DNA from: Pseudolabrys sp. FHR47
GTDB lineage: Bacteria; Pseudomonadota; Alphaproteobacteria; Rhizobiales; Xanthobacteraceae
NCBI RefSeq assembly: GCF_005153485.1
Contig: NZ_CP039740.1
Span: 2,049,001-2,113,000, forward strand
DNA length: 64,000 nt
Reading direction: 5' to 3'
The notes beneath the pieces were generated by a model. It was not told where the DNA came from. It worked only from the letters and a program-made list of their open reading frames with translations, and searched no databases. Both the position numbers and the translations under genes were made by a program. Shown here piece by piece: positions 18,412-27,016 of the stretch (within the stretch, counting starts at the first letter, position 1; every line of letters starts with the position of its first letter).

Positions 18412-20514
18412 ATGCTTCTTGAACCTGGCTATAACGTCTGGCGCATCGCGCGTGCTGGCCGCGCGTCGATGCTGATCGACGCCGCGAATTATTTCGCGGC
18501 GGTGCGTAGCGCCATGATCAAGGCCGAACGCTCGATCCTGATCGCAGGTTGGGACATTCACAGCCAGACCCGGCTGGTCGGGACCGATGGCCGCGCCGAC
18601 GATGGCTATCCTGAGACTTTCGCCGAGTTTCTGGCAGCGTTGGTGGCAAAGAAGCCGCGGCTCGAGATACGGCTGCTGTTATGGGATTTCTCGGTGCTCT
18701 ATGCCACCGAGCGCGACCCGTTTCCGACCGCGACACTGCAATGGAACACGCCGCACAATATCCGCTTTTGCCTTGACGATTGCGTGCCGATCGGCTCGTC
18801 GCAGCATCAGAAACTGGTGGCCATCGACGACAAGGTCGCTTTTTCCGGCGGCCTCGATCTCACGGTGCGCCGCTGGGACACCTGCGCCCACAGACCCGAC
18901 GACCCCCTGCGTGTCGATCCAGCCGGCAAGCCCTACGGTCCTTTCCACGACGTACAGATGGTCGTCGACGGCGATGCCGCGCGCGCCTTAAGCGAATTGC
19001 TGCGCAGCCGCTGGGCTTGCGCGGCGCTGGAGGATGTCGCCGCGGTCAAGGTTGACGGCGATCCGTGGCCGGACGGCGTGAGGCCCGACTTCACCGAAAC
19101 GGACGTCGGCATTGCCCGCACCGAGCCGCGTTTCGATGGCCGGCCGGAAGCCCGCGAGGTCGAGAAGCTGTTCTTCGACATGATCGATGTCGCTGAGCGT
19201 TCGATCTATATCGAAAACCAGTTCCTTACGACCTTACCGTTCGCTCAGTGCCTCGCGGACCGCTTGCGCGCGAAGCCTGAGCTCGAAGCGCTGATCGTCT
19301 CGCCGCAAACCCATGTGTCGTGGCTCGAAGCGCAGAGTATGCGCGCCGGCCGCGCCCGTTTTGCCGAGGTGTTGAGCGAGTTCCCCGAGGAACGCGTGGC
19401 GCTGCTTTACCCCCGTGTCGAGACCAAGGGCGCCGCAGCCAATATCATGGTGCATTCCAAGGTGATGGCGGTCGATGACCGCATCATCCGCATCGGCTCT
19501 GCCAATCTCAATAACCGCTCGATGGGCACCGACACCGAATGCGATCTTGTCGTCGTCGCGCAGACGGAAGGGCAGCGTGAGACCGTGGCCCGCCTGCGCA
19601 ATACGCTGATCGGCGATCACTGCGGTGCCACGGCCGAAGAGGTGGCGCACGCCATCGCGCAAAACGGCGGCTCTCTGGTCAAGACGGGCCGGGCGCTGGC
19701 CCGCAACGGCCATAGCCTGCAGCCGATCGTCGACGATCCCAAGGTCTCGGAGGCATTCGGGCTCATCCAGGGCGTGGCCGATCCGGAAAAGCCGATCGGC
19801 GCCGAGGAATTCATCAGCAACATGTTCGGAGGATACGTGCCCGCCCGCCATTATTCGACCGTGCTCAAGGTGGTTGCCGCGGGTCTCGTGATCGTGGGGC
19901 TCGCCATGGCGTGGCAGTTCGTGCCGCTCGCCGATCCCAAGTCGGTCAAGGAAGCGTTCAGCGACATCGCCGGCAGCCATTGGGCGCCTTTCGTCGTCAT
20001 CGGCAGCTTCGTCATTGCCGGATCGCTGATGTTCCCGGTGACGGTGCTGATCGCGGCGACGGCAGCGGCTTTCGGTCCGTGGACCGGCTTCACCTATGCC
20101 TTTATCGGCGCACTGGCGAGCGCGCTGACGACCTATGCCATTGGCGCAGCCATCGGCAAACGCACGGTGCAGGATTTGCTCGGGCCGCGGCTCAACCGCA
20201 TCCGCCAGAAGATCGCCGCGCGCGGGGTGGTGTCCATTGCGGCTATCCGTCTGGTTCCGGTCGCGCCCTTCACGGTGGTCAATCTCGCCGCCGGCGCCAG
20301 CGCCATTCCGGTGTTCGATTACATGGCGGGTACCGTCATCGGCATGCTGCCCGGCATGATCATGATCTCGGCGGTGGGCAACCAGTTCGCCCGCATCCTG
20401 ACGTCGCCGACGCCGTTCGATATCGCGGCGCTCGTGGTGGCAGTGGGCGCCTGGGTGGCGCTGTCGATCGGCGTACAGGCGGCTGTGTCGCGCTACTGGA
20501 GCGCCGGCCGGTGA
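18412..20514 (+). CDS. Phospholipase D-like / VTT (DedA-type) fusion protein
   Basis: The protein has 700 residues. An N-terminal phospholipase D domain carries two HKD motifs: His132-Lys134-Asp139 in HQKLVAIDD and His348-Lys350-Asp355 in VHSKVMAVDD, with SANLNNRSMG after the second. From about residue 480 a membrane part carries the VTT/SNARE-associated domain (FGPWTGFTYAFIGALAS; RLVPVAPFTVVNLAAGAS). The pairing suggests a phosphatidyl-transfer or hydrolysis activity, such as cardiolipin turnover, held at the inner membrane by a lipid-handling VTT domain. The stop overlaps the start of the next gene. Confidence 0.88.
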   Translation: MLLEPGYNVWRIARAGRASMLIDAANYFAAVRSAMIKAERSILIAGWDIHSQTRLVGTDGRADDGYPETFAEFLAALVAKKPRLEIRLLLWDFSVLYATERDPFPTATLQWNTPHNIRFCLDDCVPIGSSQHQKLVAIDDKVAFSGGLDLTVRRWDTCAHRPDDPLRVDPAGKPYGPFHDVQMVVDGDAARALSELLRSRWACAALEDVAAVKVDGDPWPDGVRPDFTETDVGIARTEPRFDGRPEAREVEKLFFDMIDVAERSIYIENQFLTTLPFAQCLADRLRAKPELEALIVSPQTHVSWLEAQSMRAGRARFAEVLSEFPEERVALLYPRVETKGAAANIMVHSKVMAVDDRIIRIGSANLNNRSMGTDTECDLVVVAQTEGQRETVARLRNTLIGDHCGATAEEVAHAIAQNGGSLVKTGRALARNGHSLQPIVDDPKVSEAFGLIQGVADPEKPIGAEEFISNMFGGYVPARHYSTVLKVVAAGLVIVGLAMAWQFVPLADPKSVKEAFSDIAGSHWAPFVVIGSFVIAGSLMFPVTVLIAATAAAFGPWTGFTYAFIGALASALTTYAIGAAIGKRTVQDLLGPRLNRIRQKIAARGVVSIAAIRLVPVAPFTVVNLAAGASAIPVFDYMAGTVIGMLPGMIMISAVGNQFARILTSPTPFDIAALVVAVGAWVALSIGVQAAVSRYWSAGR

Positions 20515-21221
20515 GGAGTGAGGCCGAGCGGGCAAGCACCGTCCGCGTGATGACCTGGAATATTCACGGCACGCTGGGGCGCAATCCGCGTTTCGACCTG
20601 GTACGGGTTGCCGATCTCATTCGCCGCTGGGACCCGGACATCGTGGCGCTTCAGGAAGTCGATTCCCGCCGCGCGCTTGCCGACGCCGCCAATCCGTTCG
20701 AGTATCTCACCGGCGCGGTCGGGCTGTATGGCATCGGCGCCAAGTCGCTGACCAGCACCGACGGCGATTACGGGCAGATGCTGATCTCGCGCTTTCCGCT
20801 GCGCGGACATGAGATCCATGACATCTCGTTTGGCGAACGCGAGCCGCGCCGCGCCATCCGCGCCGAGGTGGAGACGCCGCTCGGGCCGCTGACCGTGGTC
20901 GCGACCCATCTCGGCCTGAGCATCAATGAGCGCCGCAGCCAGGCCAGCATGCTGATCGAACTCGCGGCAGGGGAGAATGCTGCGGTGGTGATCGGCGATT
21001 TCAACGACTGGTTCTGGCCGAACTCGGTGCGCGGAATGTTGTCGCGCATTCTCGCCGGCCGCACACGGTTCCGCACCTTCCCGTCCATATGCCCGTTGCT
21101 CAGGCTCGATCGCATCTACTGCCGGCCGCGCGCCGCGCTTGTTCGCAGCTTTGTCGATCGCAGCGCGCGGGCGCTGTCCGATCATCTGCCGGTGATTGCT
21201 GATTTGCGGCCCAACGCGTGA
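20511..21221 (+). CDS. Endonuclease/exonuclease/phosphatase family protein
   Basis: The 236-residue protein has the EEP fold motifs MTWNIHG, LQEVDSR (metal-binding Glu), THLGL, GDFNDW and SDHLPV (catalytic Asp-His). Members cleave phosphodiesters of DNA, inositol lipids or sphingomyelin. GTG 20511 overlaps the TGA of the phospholipase D-VTT gene (GTGA), so the two are probably co-translated, which favours a lipid head-group role over a DNA role. The alternative start ATG 20550 would cut into the first motif. No signal peptide. Confidence 0.85.
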   Translation: MRSEAERASTVRVMTWNIHGTLGRNPRFDLVRVADLIRRWDPDIVALQEVDSRRALADAANPFEYLTGAVGLYGIGAKSLTSTDGDYGQMLISRFPLRGHEIHDISFGEREPRRAIRAEVETPLGPLTVVATHLGLSINERRSQASMLIELAAGENAAVVIGDFNDWFWPNSVRGMLSRILAGRTRFRTFPSICPLLRLDRIYCRPRAALVRSFVDRSARALSDHLPVIADLRPNA

Positions 21222-21245
21222 ACGCAATGAGCGATGCGCAAAATA

Positions 21246-21273
21246 AAAGCCCGGTGCGTTCGCACCGGGCTTT
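21246..21273. terminator. Bidirectional hairpin terminator
   Basis: The stem AAAGCCCGGTGCG/CGCACCGGGCTTT encloses TT and is flanked by A and T runs on both sides. It separates the convergent EEP and CsbD genes. Confidence 0.8.
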
Positions 21274-21294
21274 AGCGTTCGAAGGTCGGCGCTC

Positions 21295-21477
21295 TTAGTT
21301 GTCGAGCGCTTCCTTCATCTTGTCCTTGGCGCCGCCGACGGCATTCTGGACCTTGCCCTTGACCTGATCGGCCTTGCCTTCGGTTTCGAGCTTGGCGTCG
21401 CCGGTTACCTTGCCGGCGGCTTCCTTCACCTTACCCTTAGCCTGGTCGAACGAGCCTTCAATACGATCCTTGTTCAT
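21295..21477 (-). CDS. CsbD-family stress protein
   Basis: The 60-residue protein is highly charged and almost wholly helical: MNKDRIEGSFDQAKGKVKEA, then GKVTGDAKLETEGKADQVKG, the CsbD signature. CsbD-like proteins are general-stress markers of unknown mechanism. GAGGAG lies 6 bases before ATG 21477. An exact EcfG-type promoter lies at 21533-21558, giving an untranslated leader of roughly 50 bases. The frame is open further upstream but without similarity. Confidence 0.92.
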   Translation of the reverse strand: MNKDRIEGSFDQAKGKVKEAAGKVTGDAKLETEGKADQVKGKVQNAVGGAKDKMKEALDN

Positions 21478-21532
21478 GGATGCTCCTCGTTTCGTTGCTG
21501 TGAAAATTCGTATGCGGGGATCTCGTGCGGAC

Positions 21533-21558
21533 AACGCGCGAGCGCGGCGCCATGTTCC
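21533..21558 (-). promoter_or_regulatory. EcfG-type promoter for the CsbD gene
   Basis: On the minus strand this reads GGAAC-N17-CGTT, the consensus for sigma-EcfG (general stress response) promoters of alphaproteobacteria. Transcription would begin near 21526. Confidence 0.75.
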
Positions 21559-21673
21559 GCCGATTGATGGTCGCAGGTTGCGGTGGGAACCACGCACAAG
21601 CAAAGGCCCGCGACGCGGTGCATCGCGGGCCTCGCATTCCACGGCCGGGTGAGTGGCCGATCCTGTTGGCTGG

Positions 21674-22099
21674 TTACTTGCCGGTGCCGCCGGCGTTATC
21701 GAGCGGCTTGGCCGACGGCGACGACGGCTTCACGGCCGGTTGCTCCGCCGAAGTGCCCGTGGTGGCGCGCGGCGCCGTGCCGGACGGCATATCGGCCGTG
21801 CTCTTGGGCTGCATGCCGCTCTTGCCAGCGTTGCCTTCCTGGGTCGGGGCGGCGTTGGGATTGGCCGGATTGGTCGTCTCAGCCTGCTGGCCCTGCTTGC
21901 CCTTCATCGAGCCGGACGCGCCTGGCATGTCCTTGGTCGCCTTCGGCTGCATGCCGCTCTTGCCGGTGTTGCCTTCCTGGGTCGGCGCGGCGTTGATGCT
22001 GGACGGATTGGTGGACTTGCCGTCGTTGGTCTGGGCACCGGCAACCGATAGGCCCGCGATCAGCGCGGCAACAGCCGTCATCGTGGTGAGCGTCTTCAT
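21674..22099 (-). CDS. Secreted low-complexity protein with a tandem repeat, stress-linked
   Basis: The protein has 141 residues: a signal peptide (to about AGA, residue 22), then two copies of a 30-residue unit with the core NAAPTQEG followed by N(T/A)GKSGMQPK, then a Ser/Pro/Ala tail. No catalytic motif is visible; the mature part should be disordered and periplasmic. I know no family. The start is ATG 22099, because AGGAGG sits 6 bases before it; ATG 22105 directly abuts that ribosome site. An EcfG-type promoter lies at 22156-22181. Confidence 0.7.
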   Translation of the reverse strand: MKTLTTMTAVAALIAGLSVAGAQTNDGKSTNPSSINAAPTQEGNTGKSGMQPKATKDMPGASGSMKGKQGQQAETTNPANPNAAPTQEGNAGKSGMQPKSTADMPSGTAPRATTGTSAEQPAVKPSSPSAKPLDNAGGTGK

Positions 22100-22155
22100 C
22101 GTCATCCTCCTTGCTATTTGAATTTGTTGCGGTTCGCTTCCGAACACGCGGGGAC

Positions 22156-22181
22156 AACGAGCGGTGCGAGTTTCATGTTCC
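22156..22181 (-). promoter_or_regulatory. EcfG-type promoter for the tandem-repeat protein
   Basis: The minus strand reads GGAAC-N17-CGTT, about 57 bases before the start codon at 22099. Exact match to the consensus. Confidence 0.72.
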
Positions 22182-22268
22182 CGGAACCCGCGCGATTTTC
22201 GCGTGTAGACGAAGAGTCGCGGCGCGGAATGTCGGGTTCCGCGCCGCTGTTGTTTGCACTGCCGAAGA

Positions 22269-22931
22269 TCAGGCTTCGAGCACGGCAACGATCTCGCGCG
22301 TTCCCGGATCGATGACGACAATAGTCGAGCCGACGATGATGTAGTCGAAGCCGCGCCATTGCGGATAGATCGTCACCACCTCGGCCGGCAGCGGGTAATA
22401 GCGCACATGCTCCGGCACCCGCGTGCCGACGCTGATCGAGATGTTGAGATTGACCGGTTCCACCTTCTGCCGCTTGATCACCGACGTGATCTTGGTGCGC
22501 TGCTCGGTGGTCAGGTTGGCGCGCGCGCCGGCCGAGCCCTGGCCGGTCGTCGAGGATTGCGTATCGCGCGCCGTCGCACCGGACTTGGTCTCAGCACCGG
22601 ACTTGCCGGCATTCATACCGGCCTTGTCATCCTTGACCCCGGATTCCGGCGCCGCGCCGCTGCGCTGCGGCGGCTGGGCTTTCATGTCCTTGATGTTGGT
22701 GTTTTCGCCGCTGCCGGGGCTGAGTCGCTGAGGCGAACCTTGACCGGTGGTTTCGGGCATGCCGCGCTTGCCTTCGCCGGCATTCATCGATGGCGCGACC
22801 TTGGCGGGCGGCGCGCTCTGCTGCGCCGCGGGGGCGCGTTCCGGCGAGGCCTGATTTGTCTGGGCGTAGGTGGCACCTGCGCCGATCACGAGCGCCAGCG
22901 CCGCGGTGGTCAGAAGTCGGGCTTGAGTCAT
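22269..22931 (-). CDS. DUF1236 secreted protein
   Basis: The protein has 220 residues: signal peptide to AQA/TYAQ (about 23), then a long disordered part rich in Pro, Ser, Gly and Ala (about 24-140) that contains NAGEGKRGMPETTGQG and NAGKSGAE, words like those of the neighbouring repeat protein. The C-terminal DUF1236 domain (about 145-220) has VPEHVRYYPLPAEVVTIYPQ and IVVIDPGTREIVAV. The function of DUF1236 is unknown; it is common in Rhizobiales. EcfG-type promoter at 22976-23000. Confidence 0.85.
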   Translation of the reverse strand: MTQARLLTTAALALVIGAGATYAQTNQASPERAPAAQQSAPPAKVAPSMNAGEGKRGMPETTGQGSPQRLSPGSGENTNIKDMKAQPPQRSGAAPESGVKDDKAGMNAGKSGAETKSGATARDTQSSTTGQGSAGARANLTTEQRTKITSVIKRQKVEPVNLNISISVGTRVPEHVRYYPLPAEVVTIYPQWRGFDYIIVGSTIVVIDPGTREIVAVLEA

Positions 22932-22975
22932 GCGAGTTCCTCTCTGCTGACCCCCCGAGGCATTCCAGCGCGGTC

Positions 22976-23000
22976 AACGCGGTGTCGCGCGCACCGTTCC
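22976..23000 (-). promoter_or_regulatory. EcfG-type promoter for the DUF1236 gene
   Basis: The minus strand reads GGAAC-N16-CGTT, about 45 bases before ATG 22931. Exact match to the consensus. Confidence 0.72.
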
Positions 23001-23088
23001 GCCTCCATTGCCTTGCGGTTCCGGCCGGGGCACCTTGCCGCCGTGAGACAAGACGGCCGGCGATTCCGCCGCCGGGGAGGCACTGACT

Positions 23089-24696
23089 TTGACGGTCCTG
23101 ACATCGACGATCGATCGCGCATCAGCGGAATTTGCCGGTAATTCCGGCCGCATGCGGGCGCTGATCGAGGAACTGCGCGCCCGGCGCGCCGAGGCCGCGC
23201 TCGGCGGCAACGAGAAGGCGCGGGCGCGCCATGTCGGGCGCGGCAAATTGCTGCCCCGCGACCGCGTCATGAACCTCATCGACCCCGGTTCGCCGTTTCT
23301 GGAGATCGGCGCGCTCGCCGCCTTCGGCATGTATGACGACGCCATCCACGGCGCCGGCATGATCGCCGGCATCGGCCGCATCGAGGGCCGCGAATGCATG
23401 GTGGTGTGCAACGATAGCACCATCAAGGGCGGCACTTATTATCCGATGACGGTGAAGAAGCATCTGCGCGCTCAGGAAATCGCGCGCGAGAACCGGCTGC
23501 CTTGCGTCTACCTCGTCGACAGTGGCGGCGCCAACCTGCCGCACCAGACCGAGGTGTTTCCCGATCGCGAGCATTTCGGCCGCATCTTCTACAATCAGGC
23601 GACGCTCTCGTCGTTGCGCATTCCTCAAATTGCAGTCGTGATGGGGTCCTGCACCGCGGGCGGCGCCTATGTGCCGGCGATGTCGGATGAGACCATCATC
23701 GTCAAAAATCAAGGCACCATCTTCCTCGGCGGCCCGCCGCTGGTGAAGGCGGCGACCGGCGAGGTGGTGAGCGCGGAGGATTTGGGCGGCGGCGACCTGC
23801 ATGCGCGCAAGTCCGGCGTCGCCGATCATCTGGCGCAGGACGATCATCATGCGCTGTCGCTGGCGCGGCGCATCGTCGCCAATCTCAACAGCCGCAAGTC
23901 GCCCGACATCGCGCTCGAGACGCCGCGCGATCCGCTCTTTGACGCCGCCGAACTCGACGGCCTGGTGCCGGTCGACCTCAAGAAGCAGTACGACATTCGC
24001 GAAGTCATCGCGCGGCTGGTCGATGGCTCCGAGTTCGACGAGTTCAAGCAACTTTACGGCACGACGCTCGTCTGCGGCTTCGCGCGCATCCACGGCATGC
24101 CGGTCGGCATCCTCGGCAATAACGGCATCCTGTTTTCGGAGAGCGCGCTCAAGGGTGCGCACTTCATCGAGCTGTGCTGCCAGCGCCGCATTCCGCTGCT
24201 GTTCCTGCAGAACATCGTCGGCTTCATGGTCGGCCGCGATTACGAGGCCGGCGGCATCGCCAAGGACGGCGCCAAGCTGGTCACCGCGGTCGCCTGCGCG
24301 CAGGTGCCGAAGATCACCGTCATCGTCGGCGGCTCCTACGGCGCCGGCAATTACGGTATGTGCGGCCGCGCCTATTCGCCGCGCTTCCTGTTCACCTGGC
24401 CGAATGCGCGCATCTCGGTGATGGGTGGCGAGCAGGCGGCCTCCGTGCTCGCTACCGTCAAGCGCGACAATATCGAAGCCGGCGGCGGCAAATGGAGCGA
24501 GATCGAGGAAGAGGAATTCAAGACGCCGATCCGCGAGCAATACGAGGAAGAGGGCAATCCCTATTACGCCACGGCGCGGCTGTGGGACGACGGCATCATC
24601 GTGCCGAGCGAGACCCGCCGCGTGCTGGCCTTGGCTTTCAGCGCGGCGCTCAACGCGCCGGTGCCGGAGACAAGGTTCGGGGTGTTTAGGATGTGA
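23089..24696 (+). CDS. mccB: Methylcrotonyl-CoA carboxylase, carboxyltransferase (beta) subunit
   Basis: The 535-residue carboxyl transferase has a crotonase-like double fold: [19 protein letters not shown] and [17 protein letters not shown] in the N-half, and [20 protein letters not shown] and [16 protein letters not shown] in the C-half, typical of MCC beta (LiuB) rather than propionyl-CoA carboxylase. Known role: transfer of carboxyl from biotin to 3-methylcrotonyl-CoA in leucine breakdown. The start is TTG 23089 with GGGGAGG about 9 bases before it; the next in-frame ATG would remove conserved residues. The biotin-carrying subunit is 7.8 kb downstream. Confidence 0.93.
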   Translation: MTVLTSTIDRASAEFAGNSGRMRALIEELRARRAEAALGGNEKARARHVGRGKLLPRDRVMNLIDPGSPFLEIGALAAFGMYDDAIHGAGMIAGIGRIEGRECMVVCNDSTIKGGTYYPMTVKKHLRAQEIARENRLPCVYLVDSGGANLPHQTEVFPDREHFGRIFYNQATLSSLRIPQIAVVMGSCTAGGAYVPAMSDETIIVKNQGTIFLGGPPLVKAATGEVVSAEDLGGGDLHARKSGVADHLAQDDHHALSLARRIVANLNSRKSPDIALETPRDPLFDAAELDGLVPVDLKKQYDIREVIARLVDGSEFDEFKQLYGTTLVCGFARIHGMPVGILGNNGILFSESALKGAHFIELCCQRRIPLLFLQNIVGFMVGRDYEAGGIAKDGAKLVTAVACAQVPKITVIVGGSYGAGNYGMCGRAYSPRFLFTWPNARISVMGGEQAASVLATVKRDNIEAGGGKWSEIEEEEFKTPIREQYEEEGNPYYATARLWDDGIIVPSETRRVLALAFSAALNAPVPETRFGVFRM

Positions 24697-24711
24697 GGGG
24701 GGTGGGTGGCT

Positions 24712-25158
24712 ATGCAGGTTTTTCTGACGGTCTTATCGGCGGTACTTGTCTTTGTAATATCGCAAGCGCTTCTCAGGTTTTTTTTCGAGCCGTTACAAAA
24801 CTTTAACCGAGAGCGCGGCGACCTCTCGTTCCTTTTGCTTTATTATGGAATTCCAGGACTCGATAGGGCCAAGACAGTTCAGGACGATGATTATAATCTC
24901 GGCTTAATTGGCCCGTCACTTCTCGCCTGTATCGCGCAGATTCCATTTTACGATTATTTTGCTGCGTTGTCGTTTCTAGGTCTGCCTAATAGAGGCGATG
25001 TGCAGAACGCGATTGTGCTGACTGCAACGGTCACGGCGGATATTCGAAAGGAAACGGCGAAAGCGCGAGATAGCTCGGTAGATACTAGGTTGATTGAGAT
25101 CGCTCGGTTATTGAAGGTTCCTGAGCCCCGAGTATCTTCGGTAAGCGAACGAGCGTAG
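24712..25158 (+). CDS. Hypothetical membrane-anchored protein with atypical base composition
   Basis: The 148-residue protein has an N-terminal membrane helix (about 3-22) and a second weakly hydrophobic stretch near 60-85. No family recognised. Its codon use stands out: TTA, ATA, AGA and AGG codons and an AT-leaning third position, unlike the GC-rich neighbours, suggesting recent acquisition. ATG 24712 follows a G-rich ribosome site; GTG 24706 is also possible. It sits directly behind mccB and before an intergenic inverted repeat. Confidence 0.55.
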   Translation: MQVFLTVLSAVLVFVISQALLRFFFEPLQNFNRERGDLSFLLLYYGIPGLDRAKTVQDDDYNLGLIGPSLLACIAQIPFYDYFAALSFLGLPNRGDVQNAIVLTATVTADIRKETAKARDSSVDTRLIEIARLLKVPEPRVSSVSERA

Positions 25159-25176
25159 GGGGCAAAGGCGCGTAGC

Positions 25177-25281
25177 CCGTAGGGCGGGTTAGCGCAGCGC
25201 TATCCGCCATTCCATTTTGCGACACGGCGCGTTACGCCTTCGTCGCCGCTTTCGCGGGGACAAGCCTAACGCGCCCTACGG
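25177..25281. repeat. Intergenic inverted repeat (CCGTAGGGCG ... CGCCCTACGG)
   Basis: The arms at 25177-25192 and 25265-25281 match over about 15 of 16 bases and enclose some 70 bases with a further small stem. It occupies the gap between two small genes and is a non-coding repeat type common in proteobacterial intergenic DNA. Confidence 0.6.
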
Positions 25282-25296
25282 ACTGCGAATTGCTCC

Positions 25297-25515
25297 ATGC
25301 CCTCCCGCCCCAAAAAACCGCCCGGCCATGCCTGGGAAGTCTTCATCCGCTATCTCGACGATGGCGATGATGACAGCATGCTGGTGGAAGGCTGCTGGAC
25401 GCCGGAGGAGGCGATCGCCAAGGCGCGCGAGGCGCTGAACGCCTATGCCAAGAGCGACGACGACAAGGATCAGTTCGAGGTCATGGCGGTGGTGCGATCG
25501 GATGCGGTGATTTGA
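25297..25515 (+). CDS. Small acidic protein, unknown
   Basis: The 72-residue protein opens with SRPKKPPGHAWEVFIRYLDD and continues with an acidic, helical C-terminal half (TPEEAIAKAREALNAYAK). It is conserved-looking, with a clear codon pattern in this frame, but no family is recognised and no motif points to a function. It is flanked on both sides by intergenic inverted repeats. Confidence 0.55.
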   Translation: MPSRPKKPPGHAWEVFIRYLDDGDDDSMLVEGCWTPEEAIAKAREALNAYAKSDDDKDQFEVMAVVRSDAVI

Positions 25516-25521
25516 GGCCGT

Positions 25522-25591
25522 GTAGCCCGGATGGAGCGCAGCGAAACCCGGGACTACCGCCCCGCATTGCGCTTCGCTCCATGCGGGCTAC
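25522..25591. repeat. Intergenic inverted repeat (GTAGCCCGGATGGAGCG type)
   Basis: The arms 25522-25538 and 25575-25591 match in 16 of 17 bases. A related partial sequence is at about 34877-34935, after the DUF1489 gene. Confidence 0.6.
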
Positions 25592-25672
25592 GGGCCGTGT
25601 CCCGCAACGCGCGCGGGCATGACGAATAAACACTTTCAGTGTAAGCTTTTGTTCCCGCCAAAGGTGAGCATC

Positions 25673-26131
25673 ATGGACCATTTCAAGAAAGAACTCTTGG
25701 CGATTGTTACAGGTGTTACTTTGTGGGCGTATCCCGCCTTCGCCGCCACCCAGCTCCAGCCCGGCGAATGGCAGACGACCGAGACCGGCACCGAGAACGG
25801 CAAGCCGGTGCCGCCGGCGGTCGAGAAGGAATGCATGACGGCTGAGGAGGCGCGCGACGCCACCGGCCTGGTCAATGAAATGAAGAAGGCGATGACCGGG
25901 CAGGGCGCGCAGTGCCAGACCGCCGATATCCAGCAGAATGGCGACACGGTCACCTACACGCTGAAATGCGCGATGGAGAAGCAGTTCATCTTCAACATCT
26001 CCGGCACCTACACGCTGCAATCGCCGACGCGCTATGCGGGGCGGATGAAGTCCGAGATCACGATGATGGGACAAAAGACGACGGCCGATAAGGCGATCGA
26101 GGCCGTCCGCATCGGTGATTGCAAGAAATGA
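25673..26131 (+). CDS. DUF3617 family secreted protein
   Basis: The protein is about 152 residues with a signal peptide (cleavage after AFA, about residue 24). The mature domain begins LQPGEWQTTETG and has paired cysteines (KECMT, AQCQT, LKCAM, GDCKK), typical of DUF3617, a periplasmic beta-rich family of unknown function. ATG 25673 is chosen because a signal peptide follows directly and AAGGTGAG precedes it; ATG 25619 would put 18 polar residues in front of the signal peptide. Confidence 0.8.
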   Translation: MDHFKKELLAIVTGVTLWAYPAFAATQLQPGEWQTTETGTENGKPVPPAVEKECMTAEEARDATGLVNEMKKAMTGQGAQCQTADIQQNGDTVTYTLKCAMEKQFIFNISGTYTLQSPTRYAGRMKSEITMMGQKTTADKAIEAVRIGDCKK

Positions 26132-26170
26132 CGTGGCTCGGCGGCCGCCATTTGCGCTAGATACCGGTCC

Positions 26171-26863
26171 ATGAAACACACCTCGGCTCTCATCGTCGGT
26201 GCCGGCTCCGGCCTGTCGGCCTCGCTGGCGCGGCTGATGCTCAAGGACGGCCTGCAGGTCGCGCTCGCCGCGCGGTCGGCGGTCAAGCTCGCCGAATTTT
26301 CCGAGGCCACCGGCGCGCGGACGTTCAATTGCGATGTCGCCCGGCGCGACGAGGTCGAGGCGCTGTTCGCCGATCTCGACGCCGCCAAGCTCACGCCCGA
26401 TGTCGTGGTCTACAATCCGAGCTACCGCGTGCGCGGCGCCTTCATCGATCTCGATCCCGCCGAGGTCGAGAAGACCTTGGCCATCACCGCCTTCGGCGGC
26501 TTCCTGGTGGCGCAGCAGGCGGTCAAACGCATGTTGCCGAAAGGCGAGGGTGCCCTGTTGTTCACCGGCGCGTCGGCCTCCGTAAAAGGCTATGCGCAGT
26601 CGGCGCCCTTCGCCATGGGCAAGTTCGCCTTGCGCGGCCTGGCGCAAAGCCTCGCCCGCGAACTCGGCCCGCAAGGCATTCACGTCGCGCACTTCGTCAT
26701 CGATGGCGGCATCCGCAGCGCGCGCCGTCCGCCCGATCCTGCCAAGCCCGATGCGCTGCTCGATCCCGACGCCATTGCCGAGACCTATATGCAAACCTTG
26801 AGGCAGCCGCGTAGCGCGTGGAGCTTCGAGGTCGAACTGCGGCCATGGGTGGAGAAATTTTAG
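26171..26863 (+). CDS. SDR-family protein lacking the catalytic tyrosine
   Basis: This is a 230-residue Rossmann-fold protein with the nucleotide-binding loop VGAGSGLSASLA near residue 10 and an NPS motif in place of NNAG. At the usual YxxxK site the sequence is FAMGK: the lysine is kept and the tyrosine is Phe. RGLAQSLARELGPQGIHVAH follows. Such Tyr-less members form a known-looking subfamily of short-chain dehydrogenases; they may be non-catalytic or use another residue. Substrate unknown. Confidence 0.85.
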   Translation: MKHTSALIVGAGSGLSASLARLMLKDGLQVALAARSAVKLAEFSEATGARTFNCDVARRDEVEALFADLDAAKLTPDVVVYNPSYRVRGAFIDLDPAEVEKTLAITAFGGFLVAQQAVKRMLPKGEGALLFTGASASVKGYAQSAPFAMGKFALRGLAQSLARELGPQGIHVAHFVIDGGIRSARRPPDPAKPDALLDPDAIAETYMQTLRQPRSAWSFEVELRPWVEKF

Positions 26864-26880
26864 GGGAACGGCTTCGTCAT

Positions 26881-26972
26881 TCTCCGTTCATTCCCGCGAA
26901 AGCGGGAATCCAGTTTGCTGTGATTTGTGAGCGCCTCATCTGGGTCCCCGCTTTCGCGGGGACGAACGGAGA
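26881..26972. repeat. Two-hairpin palindrome with outer stem (REP-like unit 2)
   Basis: The hairpins ATTCCCGC/GCGGGAAT (26890-26909) and GTCCCCGC/GCGGGGAC (26944-26963) are closed by an outer 9-base stem TCTCCGTTC/GAACGGAGA. It lies between two plus-strand genes. Confidence 0.7.
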
Positions 26973-27016
26973 GAGCAGGCTTTTCATCGGGGCTATAGCT
27001 CGATAAACCTGCGCTC

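Noticed and set aside
26865..26888. GGAAC-N15-CGTT after the SDR gene
   Set aside because: Spacer is 15 rather than 16-17 and the -10 lies inside a REP-like unit; position does not suit the next gene.
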